64,000 bases of DNA from Actinomadura pelletieri DSM 43383 (lineage in GTDB: Bacteria; Actinomycetota; Actinomycetes; Streptosporangiales; Streptosporangiaceae), in contig NZ_RBWU01000004.1 of the NCBI RefSeq assembly GCF_003634705.1, forward strand, positions 496,001-560,000, read 5' to 3'. A program made the position numbers and the translations under genes. This document shows, piece by piece, positions 16,570 to 24,980 of the stretch (the stretch's first letter is position 1; every line of letters starts with the position of its first letter). The notes beneath the pieces are model-generated. The model saw only the letters and a program-made list of their open reading frames with translations, did no database searches and was not told the DNA's origin.

Positions 16570-17739
16570 ATGACAGCACCCAGACCCCGCGCCGCCGCCC
16601 GCGCCATCGCCCGTGCCGCCGCACACCGGGTCGCGGTGGACGGGTGGATCGTCGTGCAGGCGACCCTCGGCGCCGGCGTCGCCTGGAGCATCGCCACGTA
16701 CCTGCTGGAGCACCCCGCGCCGTTCTTCGCCCCGATCGCGGCGATCATCGCGCTGATCGCCAACCTCGGGGAACGCGGCGTGAACGCGATCCGGCTCATC
16801 CTTGGCGTGATCCTCGGCCTGGTGATCGGTGACCTCGTGCTCATCACGATCGGATCCGGTTTCGGTGTGATGGCGGTCGCCGTCTTCACCGCCCTGGCCA
16901 TCGCGCGCCTTGTCACCGACCAGCCGCTCGTCGCCGTCCAGGCCGCGTTCAGCGCGATCCTGGTGGTGGCCGTCGGAGACATGGCAAGCGGCCTGGAACG
17001 TCTCGTGGACGCCCTGATCGGCACCGGGGTCGCTCTGGTGTTCACCCAGCTCCTTTTCCCCCCGGAACCAATCTCACTTATGCGCCGGGCCGAAAAGTCG
17101 GCGCTCACCGCGGTCGCCGGCGGTCTCGCGACGGCCGCACGCGCCATCGCCGAAGACGACGACGACCTCCGCGGCCGGGCCGTCGGGGAACTGCGCCAGG
17201 TCCGCGACCGCCTGACCGAGCTGCGCCGCGCCGGCCGGGCCAGCACGAACGTCACCCGCCGCACCCTGGGATGGCGGGCTCGCGCGACCGTCGTCGTCCA
17301 GGAGAACGAGAACGCCGAGCACCTCGACCTGCTCGCCGACAGCTGCCTCATGCTCACACGCCTCGTCGCGTCGGCCCCCTCCGACACCCGGCGCAAAGTC
17401 CGGCAACCGGTCCACGACCTCGCGGACGTGATCGCCGCGCTGGCACGTGCGCTCGGCGACGTCCGAACACGGCAGGACGCCGCGAACCGCGCGCTGGAAC
17501 TGGCCTCCTGCACCGCCGCGCTGGACCAGTCCGCCGATGCGGACCTGGCGCTCCTGGCCCACAGCCTCCGCATGGTCGCCACCGACATCATCACCTTCGC
17601 CGGCGTCGACCCCGACGAGGCGACCGAGGCCGTCCGCGAAGGCGCGCTCGACCAGCGCGTGCCACCACCGGCGACCTCATCCCACTCATCCCACCGGTTG
17701 CTCGGCTGGGCCCGGCGACTTCGACGCAGATCTCCCTAG
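16570..17739 (+). CDS. FUSC/aromatic-acid exporter-like membrane protein
   Basis: 389 residues from ATG 16570 (GGAAGGA upstream). The N-terminal 170 residues hold about five or six helices (VQATLGAGVAWSIATYLL, FFAPIAAIIALIANLGERG, IRLILGVILGLVIGDLVLI), the FUSC half-channel; the C-terminal half is a soluble helical domain with charged coiled segments. Only one membrane half is present, so it should dimerise. Related proteins export aromatic acids or fusaric acid. It is divergent from the sugar-oxidation operon, with only 66 nt between starts. Confidence 0.75.
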   Translation: MTAPRPRAAARAIARAAAHRVAVDGWIVVQATLGAGVAWSIATYLLEHPAPFFAPIAAIIALIANLGERGVNAIRLILGVILGLVIGDLVLITIGSGFGVMAVAVFTALAIARLVTDQPLVAVQAAFSAILVVAVGDMASGLERLVDALIGTGVALVFTQLLFPPEPISLMRRAEKSALTAVAGGLATAARAIAEDDDDLRGRAVGELRQVRDRLTELRRAGRASTNVTRRTLGWRARATVVVQENENAEHLDLLADSCLMLTRLVASAPSDTRRKVRQPVHDLADVIAALARALGDVRTRQDAANRALELASCTAALDQSADADLALLAHSLRMVATDIITFAGVDPDEATEAVREGALDQRVPPPATSSHSSHRLLGWARRLRRRSP

Positions 17740-17984
17740 CAACCACACCCCGGGAGCCGAACGGAGGTAAAGGGGCCGCGGGCCGAATGGACGTCGGTGT
17801 ACCGGGTGCTGACGGCCATCCGGGAGTAATGATCAGCGGTCTTGTCGCTGGTGGTGTGCGGCCCCGCTGATCGGGGAGGGGCGGCCAGCCGACTGGTGGT
17901 GGACGGCCACCCGGGATGGTGACGGGCGGACAGCGAAGGTGAAGGCGGAGCGTGCAGACGCCCGAGACTCGGCTCGGGAGTTGA

Positions 17985-18287
17985 TCACGGGGCAGATTGG
18001 CGCTCGGGGTGCGAGCGCTGGTCGGGACTGGTGGGGTGGGTCGGCTCGGGGTGGCCGCTCATCCAGCGGAGCAGGCGGAAGGCGCGTTCGTTGATGGGGG
18101 CTGGGGCGAAGACCGCAGTGAGCAGGACGGTGAGCAGAAGGGTGAGCTCGGCGCTGGCGAGGATGGCGGCCAGGTCCGGGTTGATGAGCGCGACGCCTGT
18201 GGGGACGGCCAGGACGGTGGTGGCCAAGCCGAAGGAGGCTCCACGGTTGGGCGGACCACCGGCGGCGGGTTGGGTGGGAGGGGTCAT
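17985..18287 (-). CDS. Small membrane protein, hypothetical
   Basis: 100 residues with two predicted helices (GLATTVLAVPTGVALINPDL and TLLLTVLLTAVFAPAP), then INERAFRLLRWMSG and a charged proline-rich tail. Its ATG overlaps the stop of the upstream membrane-protein gene, so it is the last gene of the PadR operon. No family recognised. The 245 nt between its stop and the FUSC gene hold nothing I can name. Confidence 0.6.
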   Translation of the reverse strand: MTPPTQPAAGGPPNRGASFGLATTVLAVPTGVALINPDLAAILASAELTLLLTVLLTAVFAPAPINERAFRLLRWMSGHPEPTHPTSPDQRSHPERQSAP

Positions 18288-19138
18288 TCTTGGCGTCCTC
18301 GGGAGTGGCCGGCGCCACGGACGTGGCGTTGCAGAGTGGCTGTCCAGGCCCAGGCGATGGCGGCCGGGGCATGCAGGAGGAAATCGCGCAGCAGTTCGGG
18401 GTGCTCGTCAGGCTCGTAGTCGAAGAGGGCCTCGGCGACGTCGTCGCGCCACCGTCTGCCGTACTCGGGGGGCATGAACGCCGCAGCCGCTCGAATCAAC
18501 CGGGGAGCGTTTGTATCGACGATGAGGTCGACCGGTGCCGGTCTCAAGGACGTGCAAGCCGAGTTGAGGACGCCGGCCAGGATCCGGACCAAGACCACCA
18601 CGGTCAACATGGTCACGCTCAGCACGCCGAGGAGGAGCCCGAACGCGAAAGCCAAGCCGCCGGCCTCGATGGCCAGGTGGAAGAGAATCCAGCTGGGCGG
18701 GTCAGTGGTGGAGACGCCGTCGTCCCCCGAGGCCCACATGATCGTAAGGACGGTGCCGCAGATGCTCCCTGTGATCGCGAAGAGGGTGAGCAGGGTCCTG
18801 ACACGTTCGAAGATCGCGATCATCTTCCGGCGGTGGCGACTGGACAGCGCGCTGACGATCAGCATCACGCCAACGAGCGCACTTCCTGCTAAGAAACCCA
18901 GGGCGCCGCATTCGTAGCTGAACCATGCCGCTCCGTAATCGGGGTCGGGCTCGACCCACGTGCTGGTCTTAAGGAAATCAACGGCCCCGGCGTGACCAGC
19001 GGCGCGGCTGACGTGGCTGACGTAACCGGCGACGGCGGTCAACAGGGTGCCGCTGAAAGAGGCCAAGATCAGGGCGCCGAGGCTGTGTACGGCAAGTTCG
19101 AAGGTGCGGCGGGCCCGGGGGCGACTGGAGGTCGTCAT
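18284..19138 (-). CDS. Multi-pass membrane protein of a PadR operon
   Basis: 284 residues, four or five helices (SLGALILASFSGTLLTAVAG, GFLAGSALVGVMLIVSAL, LLTLFAITGSICGTVLTI, LAFAFGLLLGVLSVTMLTVV) and a soluble C-terminal domain containing FMPPEYGRRWRDDVAEALFD and FLLHAPAAIAWAWTATLQR. The C-terminal domain resembles the membrane-protein partners often encoded with PadR-like regulators in actinomycetes. The start overlaps the PadR stop by one base. Function unknown. Confidence 0.65.
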   Translation of the reverse strand: MTTSSRPRARRTFELAVHSLGALILASFSGTLLTAVAGYVSHVSRAAGHAGAVDFLKTSTWVEPDPDYGAAWFSYECGALGFLAGSALVGVMLIVSALSSRHRRKMIAIFERVRTLLTLFAITGSICGTVLTIMWASGDDGVSTTDPPSWILFHLAIEAGGLAFAFGLLLGVLSVTMLTVVVLVRILAGVLNSACTSLRPAPVDLIVDTNAPRLIRAAAAFMPPEYGRRWRDDVAEALFDYEPDEHPELLRDFLLHAPAAIAWAWTATLQRHVRGAGHSRGRQE

Positions 19139-19458
19139 CAGAAGGCTGCACCGCCCTCGGTCAGGCCGCGCAGGGCGCGAGGACGGCGGGCGCCGGCCAG
19201 AGCGGCGCCGGCCTGGGCGGCGCCGTTGGCGGTGAGCCGGTAATAGCGGCGAGCGGGCCGCTTTTCCACATGCGGGTCGATGTCTTCCTTGCGGGAGGTG
19301 ACCCAGCCCTCGGTTTCCAGCCGTACCAGGATCGGGTGGGTGGTGCCGGGCATCAGCCCGGTCTCTTGTGAGAGTTCCCGGCCGTAGAGTTCGCGGGTGG
19401 GGTCGCGCAGCAGCGCCTGCACTACCAGCTGGGTCTGCAATGTCATCCGGATAGCCAC
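19138..19458 (-). CDS. PadR-family transcriptional regulator
   Basis: 106 residues, a single winged HTH: MTLQTQLVVQALLRDPTREL, YGRELSQETGLMPGTTHPIL, GWVTSRKEDIDPH and RRYYRLTANGA wing. PadR proteins of this short class repress an operon with a membrane protein, exactly the downstream arrangement here. GTG 19458 is used; ATG 19446 is an alternative. No Shine-Dalgarno is visible before the GTG. Two copies of a 13-bp repeat just upstream are candidate operators. Confidence 0.85.
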   Translation of the reverse strand: MAIRMTLQTQLVVQALLRDPTRELYGRELSQETGLMPGTTHPILVRLETEGWVTSRKEDIDPHVEKRPARRYYRLTANGAAQAGAALAGARRPRALRGLTEGGAAF

Positions 19459-19463
19459 GCTTT

Positions 19464-19512
19464 AACTCTAACTAGGTCCCCGTCGTCTGTCCATATCAGA
19501 ACTCAAACTAGG
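19464..19512 (-). promoter_or_regulatory. Two direct repeats upstream of padR (candidate operators)
   Basis: On the minus strand CCTAGTTTGAGTT (19512-19500) and CCTAGTTAGAGTT (19476-19464) match at 12 of 13 positions and start 36 bp apart, just ahead of the PadR start. Position and similarity suggest autoregulation; this is inferred. Confidence 0.5.
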
Positions 19513-19620
19513 TTCGTCCGGCGGAGTTCGGTCAGGATCGGGGTCGGGTTCGTACTGGGCGTCGTAGAAGGGGCGGCCGGAATACGGACGAAAGAGGCCG
19601 CGGCTAGGTGTTCGCCGAGG

Positions 19621-20160
19621 TCAGCGGTGTCGGCGGGCGGGGTCTAGCTGTGCGAGGGCGGCGCCGACGGCTTCGGCGCCGACGCTGGTGTAGATCGCCC
19701 GGCTGCGGATGTTCTCGTGCCCGGACAGGGCCATGAGCATCGGCGCCGACCAGCCGTCCTCGGTCAGGAGAGTGAGCCGGGAGCGGCGGAGTTGGTGGAG
19801 GGTGAAGCCGCGCTGGCGGGGATCGTGTCGTCTGGCGGCCTGCCCGAAAAGATGCTCGGCGCGTTGGTAGGACAACCGGCCCCGGCCGGTGTGCGGGCAC
19901 AGGTCGGATGCTGCGGGCGTGCGCGCCGGTGCCGGGCGCCGATCGCCCAGGAAGAGCGGCCCGCGGCCTGCGATGAGGCGGGGCAGCAGGCGGGTGATTC
20001 CGGATGCCAGTGGATCCAGCGGACGGTACTGCCTTTGCCGGTGATGCGTCCGCGTCCGTTGTCCAGGTCCAGGTCTTCGATGCTGAGTGCGAGGGCCTCG
20101 TCGGCCCGCGCTGACGATTCGTAGAGGAGGTCGTCGCTGAACAGATCGGTGTCGACGCGG
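19621..20160 (-). pseudogene. Tyrosine recombinase (integrase), frameshifted remnant
   Basis: The minus-strand C-terminal frame contains FTLHQLRRSRLTLLTEDG (the HxxR box) and MALSGHENIRSRAIYT (the second His and the nucleophile Tyr). The N-terminal part of the catalytic domain is in another frame: LLYESSARADEALALSIEDL (first Arg) and GKGSTVRWIHW (Lys), and the frames switch near 20000 by one base. The SAM-like N-terminal domain is missing. It is therefore a dead integrase, evidence of a former mobile element in this zone. Confidence 0.72.
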
Positions 20161-20465
20161 GGTGCGTTCGCCGCGGACGGGCGACGTGGGCAGACGGTGT
20201 ACGAGCATTCCTGGAAGATCCGCGAGCTGCTGGGTCACCGGGACTTCGCCGAGGCGGAGGCGAGGTGCGCCGCCATGTCGCGGCGCGGAAGCGTCTTGCT
20301 GTGCCTCCTCGTGCGCGTTTCCCTACGGGTGCCGGTTTCCGTCTCCGTGTGCGTCCCGGTGCGCGCCTTCGTGTGTGTGCCGGTGTGCCTCGCCGTTCGC
20401 GTCCCCGGTGGGCGTTTCCGTGGGCGTTTCGGTACGCGTTGCCGGTCGTCTTGGCGCGGGTGGGG
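20161..20465. repeat. Gene-free stretch with degenerate GTGCG tract
   Basis: From about 20280 to 20455 the sequence is a degenerate array of GTGCGCGTTTCC, GTGCCGGTTTCC, GTGTGCGTCCCGGTG words, close in style to 9985-10260. Just before it, 20196-20270 translates on the plus strand as HSWKIRELLGHRDFAEAEAR, which looks like a genuine protein fragment but cannot be assigned. Confidence 0.45.
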
Positions 20466-21065
20466 TCAGCGGGCGAACGCTATGGCCGCGCCTGCGCTGA
20501 TGACGACCGCGATGACGACCAGGACCAGGGAGGTGCTCAGCGGGTCGCGGCGCGGTGGCGGCGCCTTTCGTGCGCGGGGGGCGATGTGCGCCCGGACCGG
20601 TGCGGGCTTCTTGGGTGGGGACGGTTCCGGGCGCGCCTGGGGAGGTCGTGGGGGAGCGGGCGGTACGGCTGCGACGGGCCGGGGTTGGGGTGGGCGCGGC
20701 GGTGGCGCAGGAGTGTTCGTGGGTGGTGCCGGGGACGGTGGCACTGACGGCTCTGGGGGCTCGGGCGGTGGCGGAGTCGGCGATGGCGGAGTCGGTGGGG
20801 GCGGGGGAGTGGGTGTTGGGGGAGTGGGGGGTGGCGGAGCCGGTGTCGGCGGTGGGGTGGGTGGGGGCGGCGGGCATCCGCGGGGGCCGCGGGCGAGGTC
20901 GGCGCCGAGGGTGATCTCGATGTCGATGCACAGGCTGATTCGTGGCTTCGGTAGGGGGTCGGCGGTGGCCGCGGGGACCGGGCCGGCTGCGGCGGCGGCC
21001 AGTGTCAGGGCCACTGCCAGAGCGGGTGGGACGGTCAGCGCGGTGGTGGGCGGGATGCGGCGCAC
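20466..21065 (-). CDS. Proline-rich secreted or surface-anchored protein
   Basis: 199 residues from GTG 21065 with GGAGG 9 nt upstream. Layout: an N-terminal signal segment (LTVPPALAVALTLAAAAAGP), a short domain with two Cys (ISLCIDIEITLGADLARGPR, GCP), about 100 residues of PPPPTPPTPTPP-type low complexity, and a C-terminal membrane helix (STSLVLVVIAVVISAGAAIA) followed by FAR. This suggests a cell-wall-spanning stalk with a small outer domain. It follows the DUF4239 gene by 2 nt and is probably cotranscribed. No family name. Confidence 0.6.
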   Translation of the reverse strand: MRRIPPTTALTVPPALAVALTLAAAAAGPVPAATADPLPKPRISLCIDIEITLGADLARGPRGCPPPPPTPPPTPAPPPPTPPTPTPPPPPTPPSPTPPPPEPPEPSVPPSPAPPTNTPAPPPRPPQPRPVAAVPPAPPRPPQARPEPSPPKKPAPVRAHIAPRARKAPPPRRDPLSTSLVLVVIAVVISAGAAIAFAR

Positions 21066-21067
21066 GC

Positions 21068-21835
21068 TCAGCCACCTCCGGCGATGCGTCGCAGGTCGGA
21101 CTGCAGTTCCGTGAAGGCGTCCGGGTCCACGGCCAGGGGGCCTTCGAAGGCGTGGGAGATGTCGATGGTCAGGTACGTTCCGGCGGCGAGCAGCGCGGCC
21201 ATCAGGGCCAGGGGGATCAGGGCCGCGCCGCGCGGGCGGGCGCCGGCGAAGAAGGGGAGCAGCGTGACCGTGATTCCGGTGAGGACGGTGATGACGAGCA
21301 GGCCGGCGGGGGGTGAGGTGTCGGCGTCCATGGCGCGCTGGCGTCTGGCGGCGGAGATCTCGCCGAGGTGGTCCAGGACGGCGTTGCGGGCGTCCTTGGT
21401 CTCGTCGGTGTCGGCCTTGATCGCGATGACGTCGCGGCGCAGGGACTCCAGCAGCGTCCATCCCCGGGAGCTGAGCCGCCCGTCCTCCATGAGGCGCCAT
21501 TCGGGGCCGCGGACCAGGTCGACGTAGTCGCGCAGGCCCTGCCGGACGTGCTGGGTGTCGGGCGGGCTCAGCCGTGCGGCGGCCCAGTAGGCCTCGGCGA
21601 CGGCCTGGCTCTCGGTGTAGGTGTTGGAGCGCGCGGCGTCCGACGTCGTCCACGGCACGATGATGGCGATGGCGAACGCGAGCAGGAACAGCGCCGACAG
21701 CATGGCGCCGGTGTGGCCGGTGGTGGGGCCGTCGGGGGCGTCGTCGTCGACGCCGCCGCGCGTCCGCCGGACCAGCACGCTCGCCACGAGCACGACGCCG
21801 ATGGCGCAGGTCGCGGCCGCAAAGTAGACGATCAT
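21068..21835 (-). CDS. DUF4239 membrane protein
   Basis: 255 residues. Four helices in a 2+2 arrangement (IVYFAAATCAIGVVLVASVL, MLSALFLLAFAIAIIVPW; then LLVITVLTGITVTLLPFF, LIPLALMAALLAAGTYLTID) flank a soluble central domain of about 110 residues with TYTESQAVAEAYWAAARL. That is the layout of the bestrophin-like DUF4239 family, of unknown function. A GGGGAG site precedes the ATG. Confidence 0.75.
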   Translation of the reverse strand: MIVYFAAATCAIGVVLVASVLVRRTRGGVDDDAPDGPTTGHTGAMLSALFLLAFAIAIIVPWTTSDAARSNTYTESQAVAEAYWAAARLSPPDTQHVRQGLRDYVDLVRGPEWRLMEDGRLSSRGWTLLESLRRDVIAIKADTDETKDARNAVLDHLGEISAARRQRAMDADTSPPAGLLVITVLTGITVTLLPFFAGARPRGAALIPLALMAALLAAGTYLTIDISHAFEGPLAVDPDAFTELQSDLRRIAGGG

Positions 21836-22023
21836 GGCACTCCCCGGGGGATGGATTCGCCATCACTTCGCGTGATTATAGGTTCACGGTTGGTGTTTGT
21901 TGCGGGGGTTTCCGTTGATGTCACCTGAGGGTGAGGTGACTGCCCGGCGGGGGAAAGATGAGGGTGTCCTCCGGTGGGGGGTCGCGGGTGATTAGGTGAT
22001 GGTTCTTGCGAAATGTGAGATCT

Positions 22024-22056
22024 ATACCGGAAGATCTGTTGTGGAGAGTCCGGTAT
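22024..22056. promoter_or_regulatory. Inverted repeat upstream of kamD
   Basis: Perfect 8-bp arms ATACCGGA (22024-22031) and TCCGGTAT (22049-22056) are separated by 17 nt and end 43 nt before the kamD ATG. The surrounding 200 nt are AT-richer than the genes. It could be a regulator site or an RNA hairpin in the leader. Confidence 0.45.
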
Positions 22057-22099
22057 GGAGGATGATTCACGGATCCCGGTTGTGTGAGGGGAGGCGGCG

Positions 22100-23719
22100 A
22101 TGGCGCCGCAGGGGAAACTGGACCTCGACCCGGAGGTGGTGCGCACCGCCCGGCGGCTGGCCGCCCGGGCCGCCGAGCCGATCATCCGGATGGCCCGATC
22201 CCACACCACCGTCTCCGTCGAGCGGGCCCTGCTGCGCCTGTGCGGGCTCACCGGCGCCGACGACGAGGGCCGCCCATGGGTCAACCACCTCACCGACGCC
22301 GTCCGCGACCAGGTCGGCCTCGAGCACGGCGTGGCCCCGCCGGTCTGGGACGCGCTCCTGAAGGGTCCGTACCGCTCCCTCGGTGACCTGGCCCGTGCCG
22401 CCGCGCGGGGGCGCGTCTCGTTCCGTCTGCCCGCCGGGACGGAAGCCGTTCATGCCCGCGCGGCCGCCGAGGAGGCCGCCCGCGCCGGCATCGCCCGCAT
22501 CGACCGCCGCCGCGCCGAACGCGACGCCCTGCTGCGCGAACTGCCCGCCCCCGACATGGCCGACCCGCCCCGCCCGCTGGTGTACCTGATCGTGGCGACC
22601 GGTGACATCTACGAGGACATCCCGCAGGCGCAGGCCGCGGCCCGCGAGGGCGCCGACGTCGTCGCGGTGATCCGGTCGACCGGCCAGTCGCTGCTGGACT
22701 ACGTCCCCGAGGGACCCACCCGCGAGGGGTACGCCGGCACGTACGCGACCCGCGAGAACTTCCGGCTCATGCGGGCCGCGCTGGACGACGTCTCCCGCGA
22801 ACTGGGCCGGTACGTGCGGCTGACGAACTACGCGTCCGGGCTGTGCATGCCGGAGATCGCCGCGCTCGCCGGGCTGGAACGCCTGGACATGATGCTCAAC
22901 GACTGCATGTACGGCATCATCTTCCGCGACATCAACCCCCGCCGGACGTTCATCGACCAGCGGTTCTCCCGGCAGATCCACGCCCGCGCCGGGATCATGA
23001 TCAACACCGGTGAGGACAACTATCTCACCACCGCCGACGCCGTCGACGCCGCCCACACCGTGATCGTCAGCCAGTTGCTGAACGAACGGTTCGGGCACGA
23101 GGCGGGCCTGACCGACGCGCAGCTCGGCCTCGGTCACGCGTTCGAGATCGACCCGGCGATCCCCGAGTCGTTCCGGTTGGAGCTCGCGCACGCCCAGCTG
23201 GTCCGGGAGCTGTTCCCCGCCGCGCCGCTGAAGTACATGCCGCCGACCAAGCACATGACCGGCAACATCTTCGCCGGCTACCTGCTGGACGCGTTCTTCA
23301 ACCTCGCGGGGGTGATGACCGGGCAGTCGATCATCCTGATCGGGATGATGACCGAGGGCATCCACACCCCCTGGCTGTCGGACCGCGACCTCGCGCTGGA
23401 GAACGTCCGGTACGTCCGCGGCGCGTGCGGGAACCTCGCCGAGGACTTCCGGCCACGCCCGGACGGCATGCTCGTCCGCCGCGCGAAGCAGGTGCTGTCG
23501 GAGTCGGTGGACCTGCTCGCCCGCATCGCCGACGACGGGCTCCTGGACGCGATCGCCGAGGGCACCTTCGGCGTCACCCGCCGCCCACCGGACGGCGGCA
23601 AGGGCCTGGACGGCGTCGTCCCCCGCGCCGACGGGTACGTCAACCCCGCGATCGAGATCCTCGACGCCGAGAACCCGCACCCGGCCGCCGGCCCGGCCGA
23701 ACAGGAGGTGCCCGCATGA
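22100..23719 (+). CDS. kamD: Lysine 5,6-aminomutase alpha subunit (KamD)
   Basis: 539 residues from ATG 22100 (GAGGGGAGG 5 nt upstream). Together with KamE it moves the terminal amino group of D-lysine or L-beta-lysine using adenosylcobalamin and PLP. The TIM-barrel alpha subunit is recognised by LVYLIVATGDIYEDIPQAQA, VIRSTGQSLLDYVPEGPT, GYAGTYATRENFRLMRAAL, TNYASGLCMPEIAALA and PPTKHMTGNIFAGYLLDAFF. With kamA encoded elsewhere in the window the in vivo substrate is probably L-beta-lysine. First gene of kamD-kamE-kal. Confidence 0.94.
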   Translation: MAPQGKLDLDPEVVRTARRLAARAAEPIIRMARSHTTVSVERALLRLCGLTGADDEGRPWVNHLTDAVRDQVGLEHGVAPPVWDALLKGPYRSLGDLARAAARGRVSFRLPAGTEAVHARAAAEEAARAGIARIDRRRAERDALLRELPAPDMADPPRPLVYLIVATGDIYEDIPQAQAAAREGADVVAVIRSTGQSLLDYVPEGPTREGYAGTYATRENFRLMRAALDDVSRELGRYVRLTNYASGLCMPEIAALAGLERLDMMLNDCMYGIIFRDINPRRTFIDQRFSRQIHARAGIMINTGEDNYLTTADAVDAAHTVIVSQLLNERFGHEAGLTDAQLGLGHAFEIDPAIPESFRLELAHAQLVRELFPAAPLKYMPPTKHMTGNIFAGYLLDAFFNLAGVMTGQSIILIGMMTEGIHTPWLSDRDLALENVRYVRGACGNLAEDFRPRPDGMLVRRAKQVLSESVDLLARIADDGLLDAIAEGTFGVTRRPPDGGKGLDGVVPRADGYVNPAIEILDAENPHPAAGPAEQEVPA

Positions 23720-24576
23720 CGGTCGAGGTCCCGGGGCCGCACGCCCCCACCGATCCCGCCGACACCCGGCAGGTGATCCGCCCCTACGGCGACACCACCG
23801 GCGACGGCATGGTGCAGATGTCCTTCACCCTGCCCGTCCCGGCCGGGAAACGCGCCGACGCCGCCGCCCTGCAACTCGCCGGGAAGATGGGCCTGGACCC
23901 CGCCAGCGTCGTCCACTCCAAGCCGATGGGCCCCGACTTCACGTTCTTCATCGTGTACGGGAAGGCCCGGCACCTTGTCGACTACGCGTCCATTCCCGTC
24001 CCGGAGGAGCGCGCCTACCCGTTGTTGACGTCCCAGGAGGTGAACCTGGCGATCCGCCGGACGCTGAACCGGCGGCTGGTCGTCGTCGGCGCCTGCATCG
24101 GCACCGACGCGCACACCGTCGGCATCGACGCGATCCTCAACGTCAAGGGATTCGCGGGGGAGAAGGGCCTGGAGTACTACCGGGAGATCCAGGTGGTGAA
24201 CATGGGCGCGCAGGTGACCGTGGCGGAACTGGTACGGCGCGCCAAGGCCGAGAACGCCGACGCCGTCCTGGTGTCGCAGGTCGTCACGCAGCGCAACGCG
24301 CACCTGCACAACACCAAGCAGATGGCCGCCGCGTTCCACGCCGAGTACCCGACCGCCGTCGCCGGGGGGATGGGACGGCCGCTGCTGGTCGTCGGCGGCC
24401 CCCGGTTCGACACCGTCACCGAGACCGATCTCGGCGTCGACCGGATCTTCGGGAGGGGCACCACGCCCGCCGAGGTCGCCAGCTACCTCGTCCACGCCCT
24501 GCTGCCCGCCGAGGCCGCACCTCTGGACGAGACGGACGATACGGAACAGACCGGTGAGGCGGGGGAGGGGCGATGA
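23716..24576 (+). CDS. kamE: Lysine 5,6-aminomutase beta subunit (KamE)
   Basis: 286 residues; ATG 23716 overlaps the kamD stop (ATGA) and has GGAGG 7 nt upstream. The cobalamin-binding motif DxHxxG is Asp131-Ala-His133-Thr-Val-Gly136, and Lys144 in LNVKGFAGEKGLEYY corresponds to the lysine known to hold PLP in the resting enzyme. The Rossmann-like domain continues with VVNMGAQVTVAELVRRA and VLVSQVVTQRNAHLHN. Acidic tail (DETDDTEQTGEAGEG). Confidence 0.95.
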   Translation: MTVEVPGPHAPTDPADTRQVIRPYGDTTGDGMVQMSFTLPVPAGKRADAAALQLAGKMGLDPASVVHSKPMGPDFTFFIVYGKARHLVDYASIPVPEERAYPLLTSQEVNLAIRRTLNRRLVVVGACIGTDAHTVGIDAILNVKGFAGEKGLEYYREIQVVNMGAQVTVAELVRRAKAENADAVLVSQVVTQRNAHLHNTKQMAAAFHAEYPTAVAGGMGRPLLVVGGPRFDTVTETDLGVDRIFGRGTTPAEVASYLVHALLPAEAAPLDETDDTEQTGEAGEGR

Positions 24577-24980
24577 GCGGCGCGCGCGAGGGGATGACCG
24601 TCACGCACCGCCGGTACATCCCCTACTCCCACGCCCACTACGCCGGTGACCTCGTCGACGGCGCCTACGTGCTCGGGCTGTTCGGGGACGTGGCCACCGA
24701 GATGTGCGTCCGCGCCGACGGCGACGAGGGACTGTTCGCCTCCTACTCCGACGTGCAGTTCCGCGCCCCCGTCCGGGCCGGGGACGTCCTGGAGACCAGC
24801 GCCGTGCTCGTCCGTGTCGGCACCCGCAGCCGCGTCCTGGACTTCGAGGCCCGCGTGGTGTGCCGGGGCCGTCCCGACGCGGGGGAGTCGGCCGCCGAGG
24901 CGCTCGCCGAACCGATCGTCGCGGTCACCGCGACGGGCACCGTCGTCGTTCCGGCCCGCCAAAACCCCCGACCCCCGTGA
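24573..24980 (+). CDS. kal: 3-aminobutyryl-CoA ammonia-lyase (Kal), hotdog fold
   Basis: 135 residues; its ATG overlaps the kamE stop. The hotdog core shows RRYIPYSHAHYAGDLVDGAY, GLFGDVATEMCVRADGDEG and SDVQFRAPVRAGDVLE, as in Kal, which releases ammonia from 3-aminobutyryl-CoA to give crotonyl-CoA at the end of the lysine pathway. Position directly after kamDE supports this. A general thioesterase-like role is the alternative. Kce, which makes its substrate, is not in the window. Confidence 0.88.
   Translation: MSGAREGMTVTHRRYIPYSHAHYAGDLVDGAYVLGLFGDVATEMCVRADGDEGLFASYSDVQFRAPVRAGDVLETSAVLVRVGTRSRVLDFEARVVCRGRPDAGESAAEALAEPIVAVTATGTVVVPARQNPRPP

Noticed and set aside
21836..22099. Cobalamin riboswitch before kamD
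   Set aside because: I looked for the conserved core (GCCACTG-like box and GGGAA...GGTG) and did not see it; only an inverted repeat is present.
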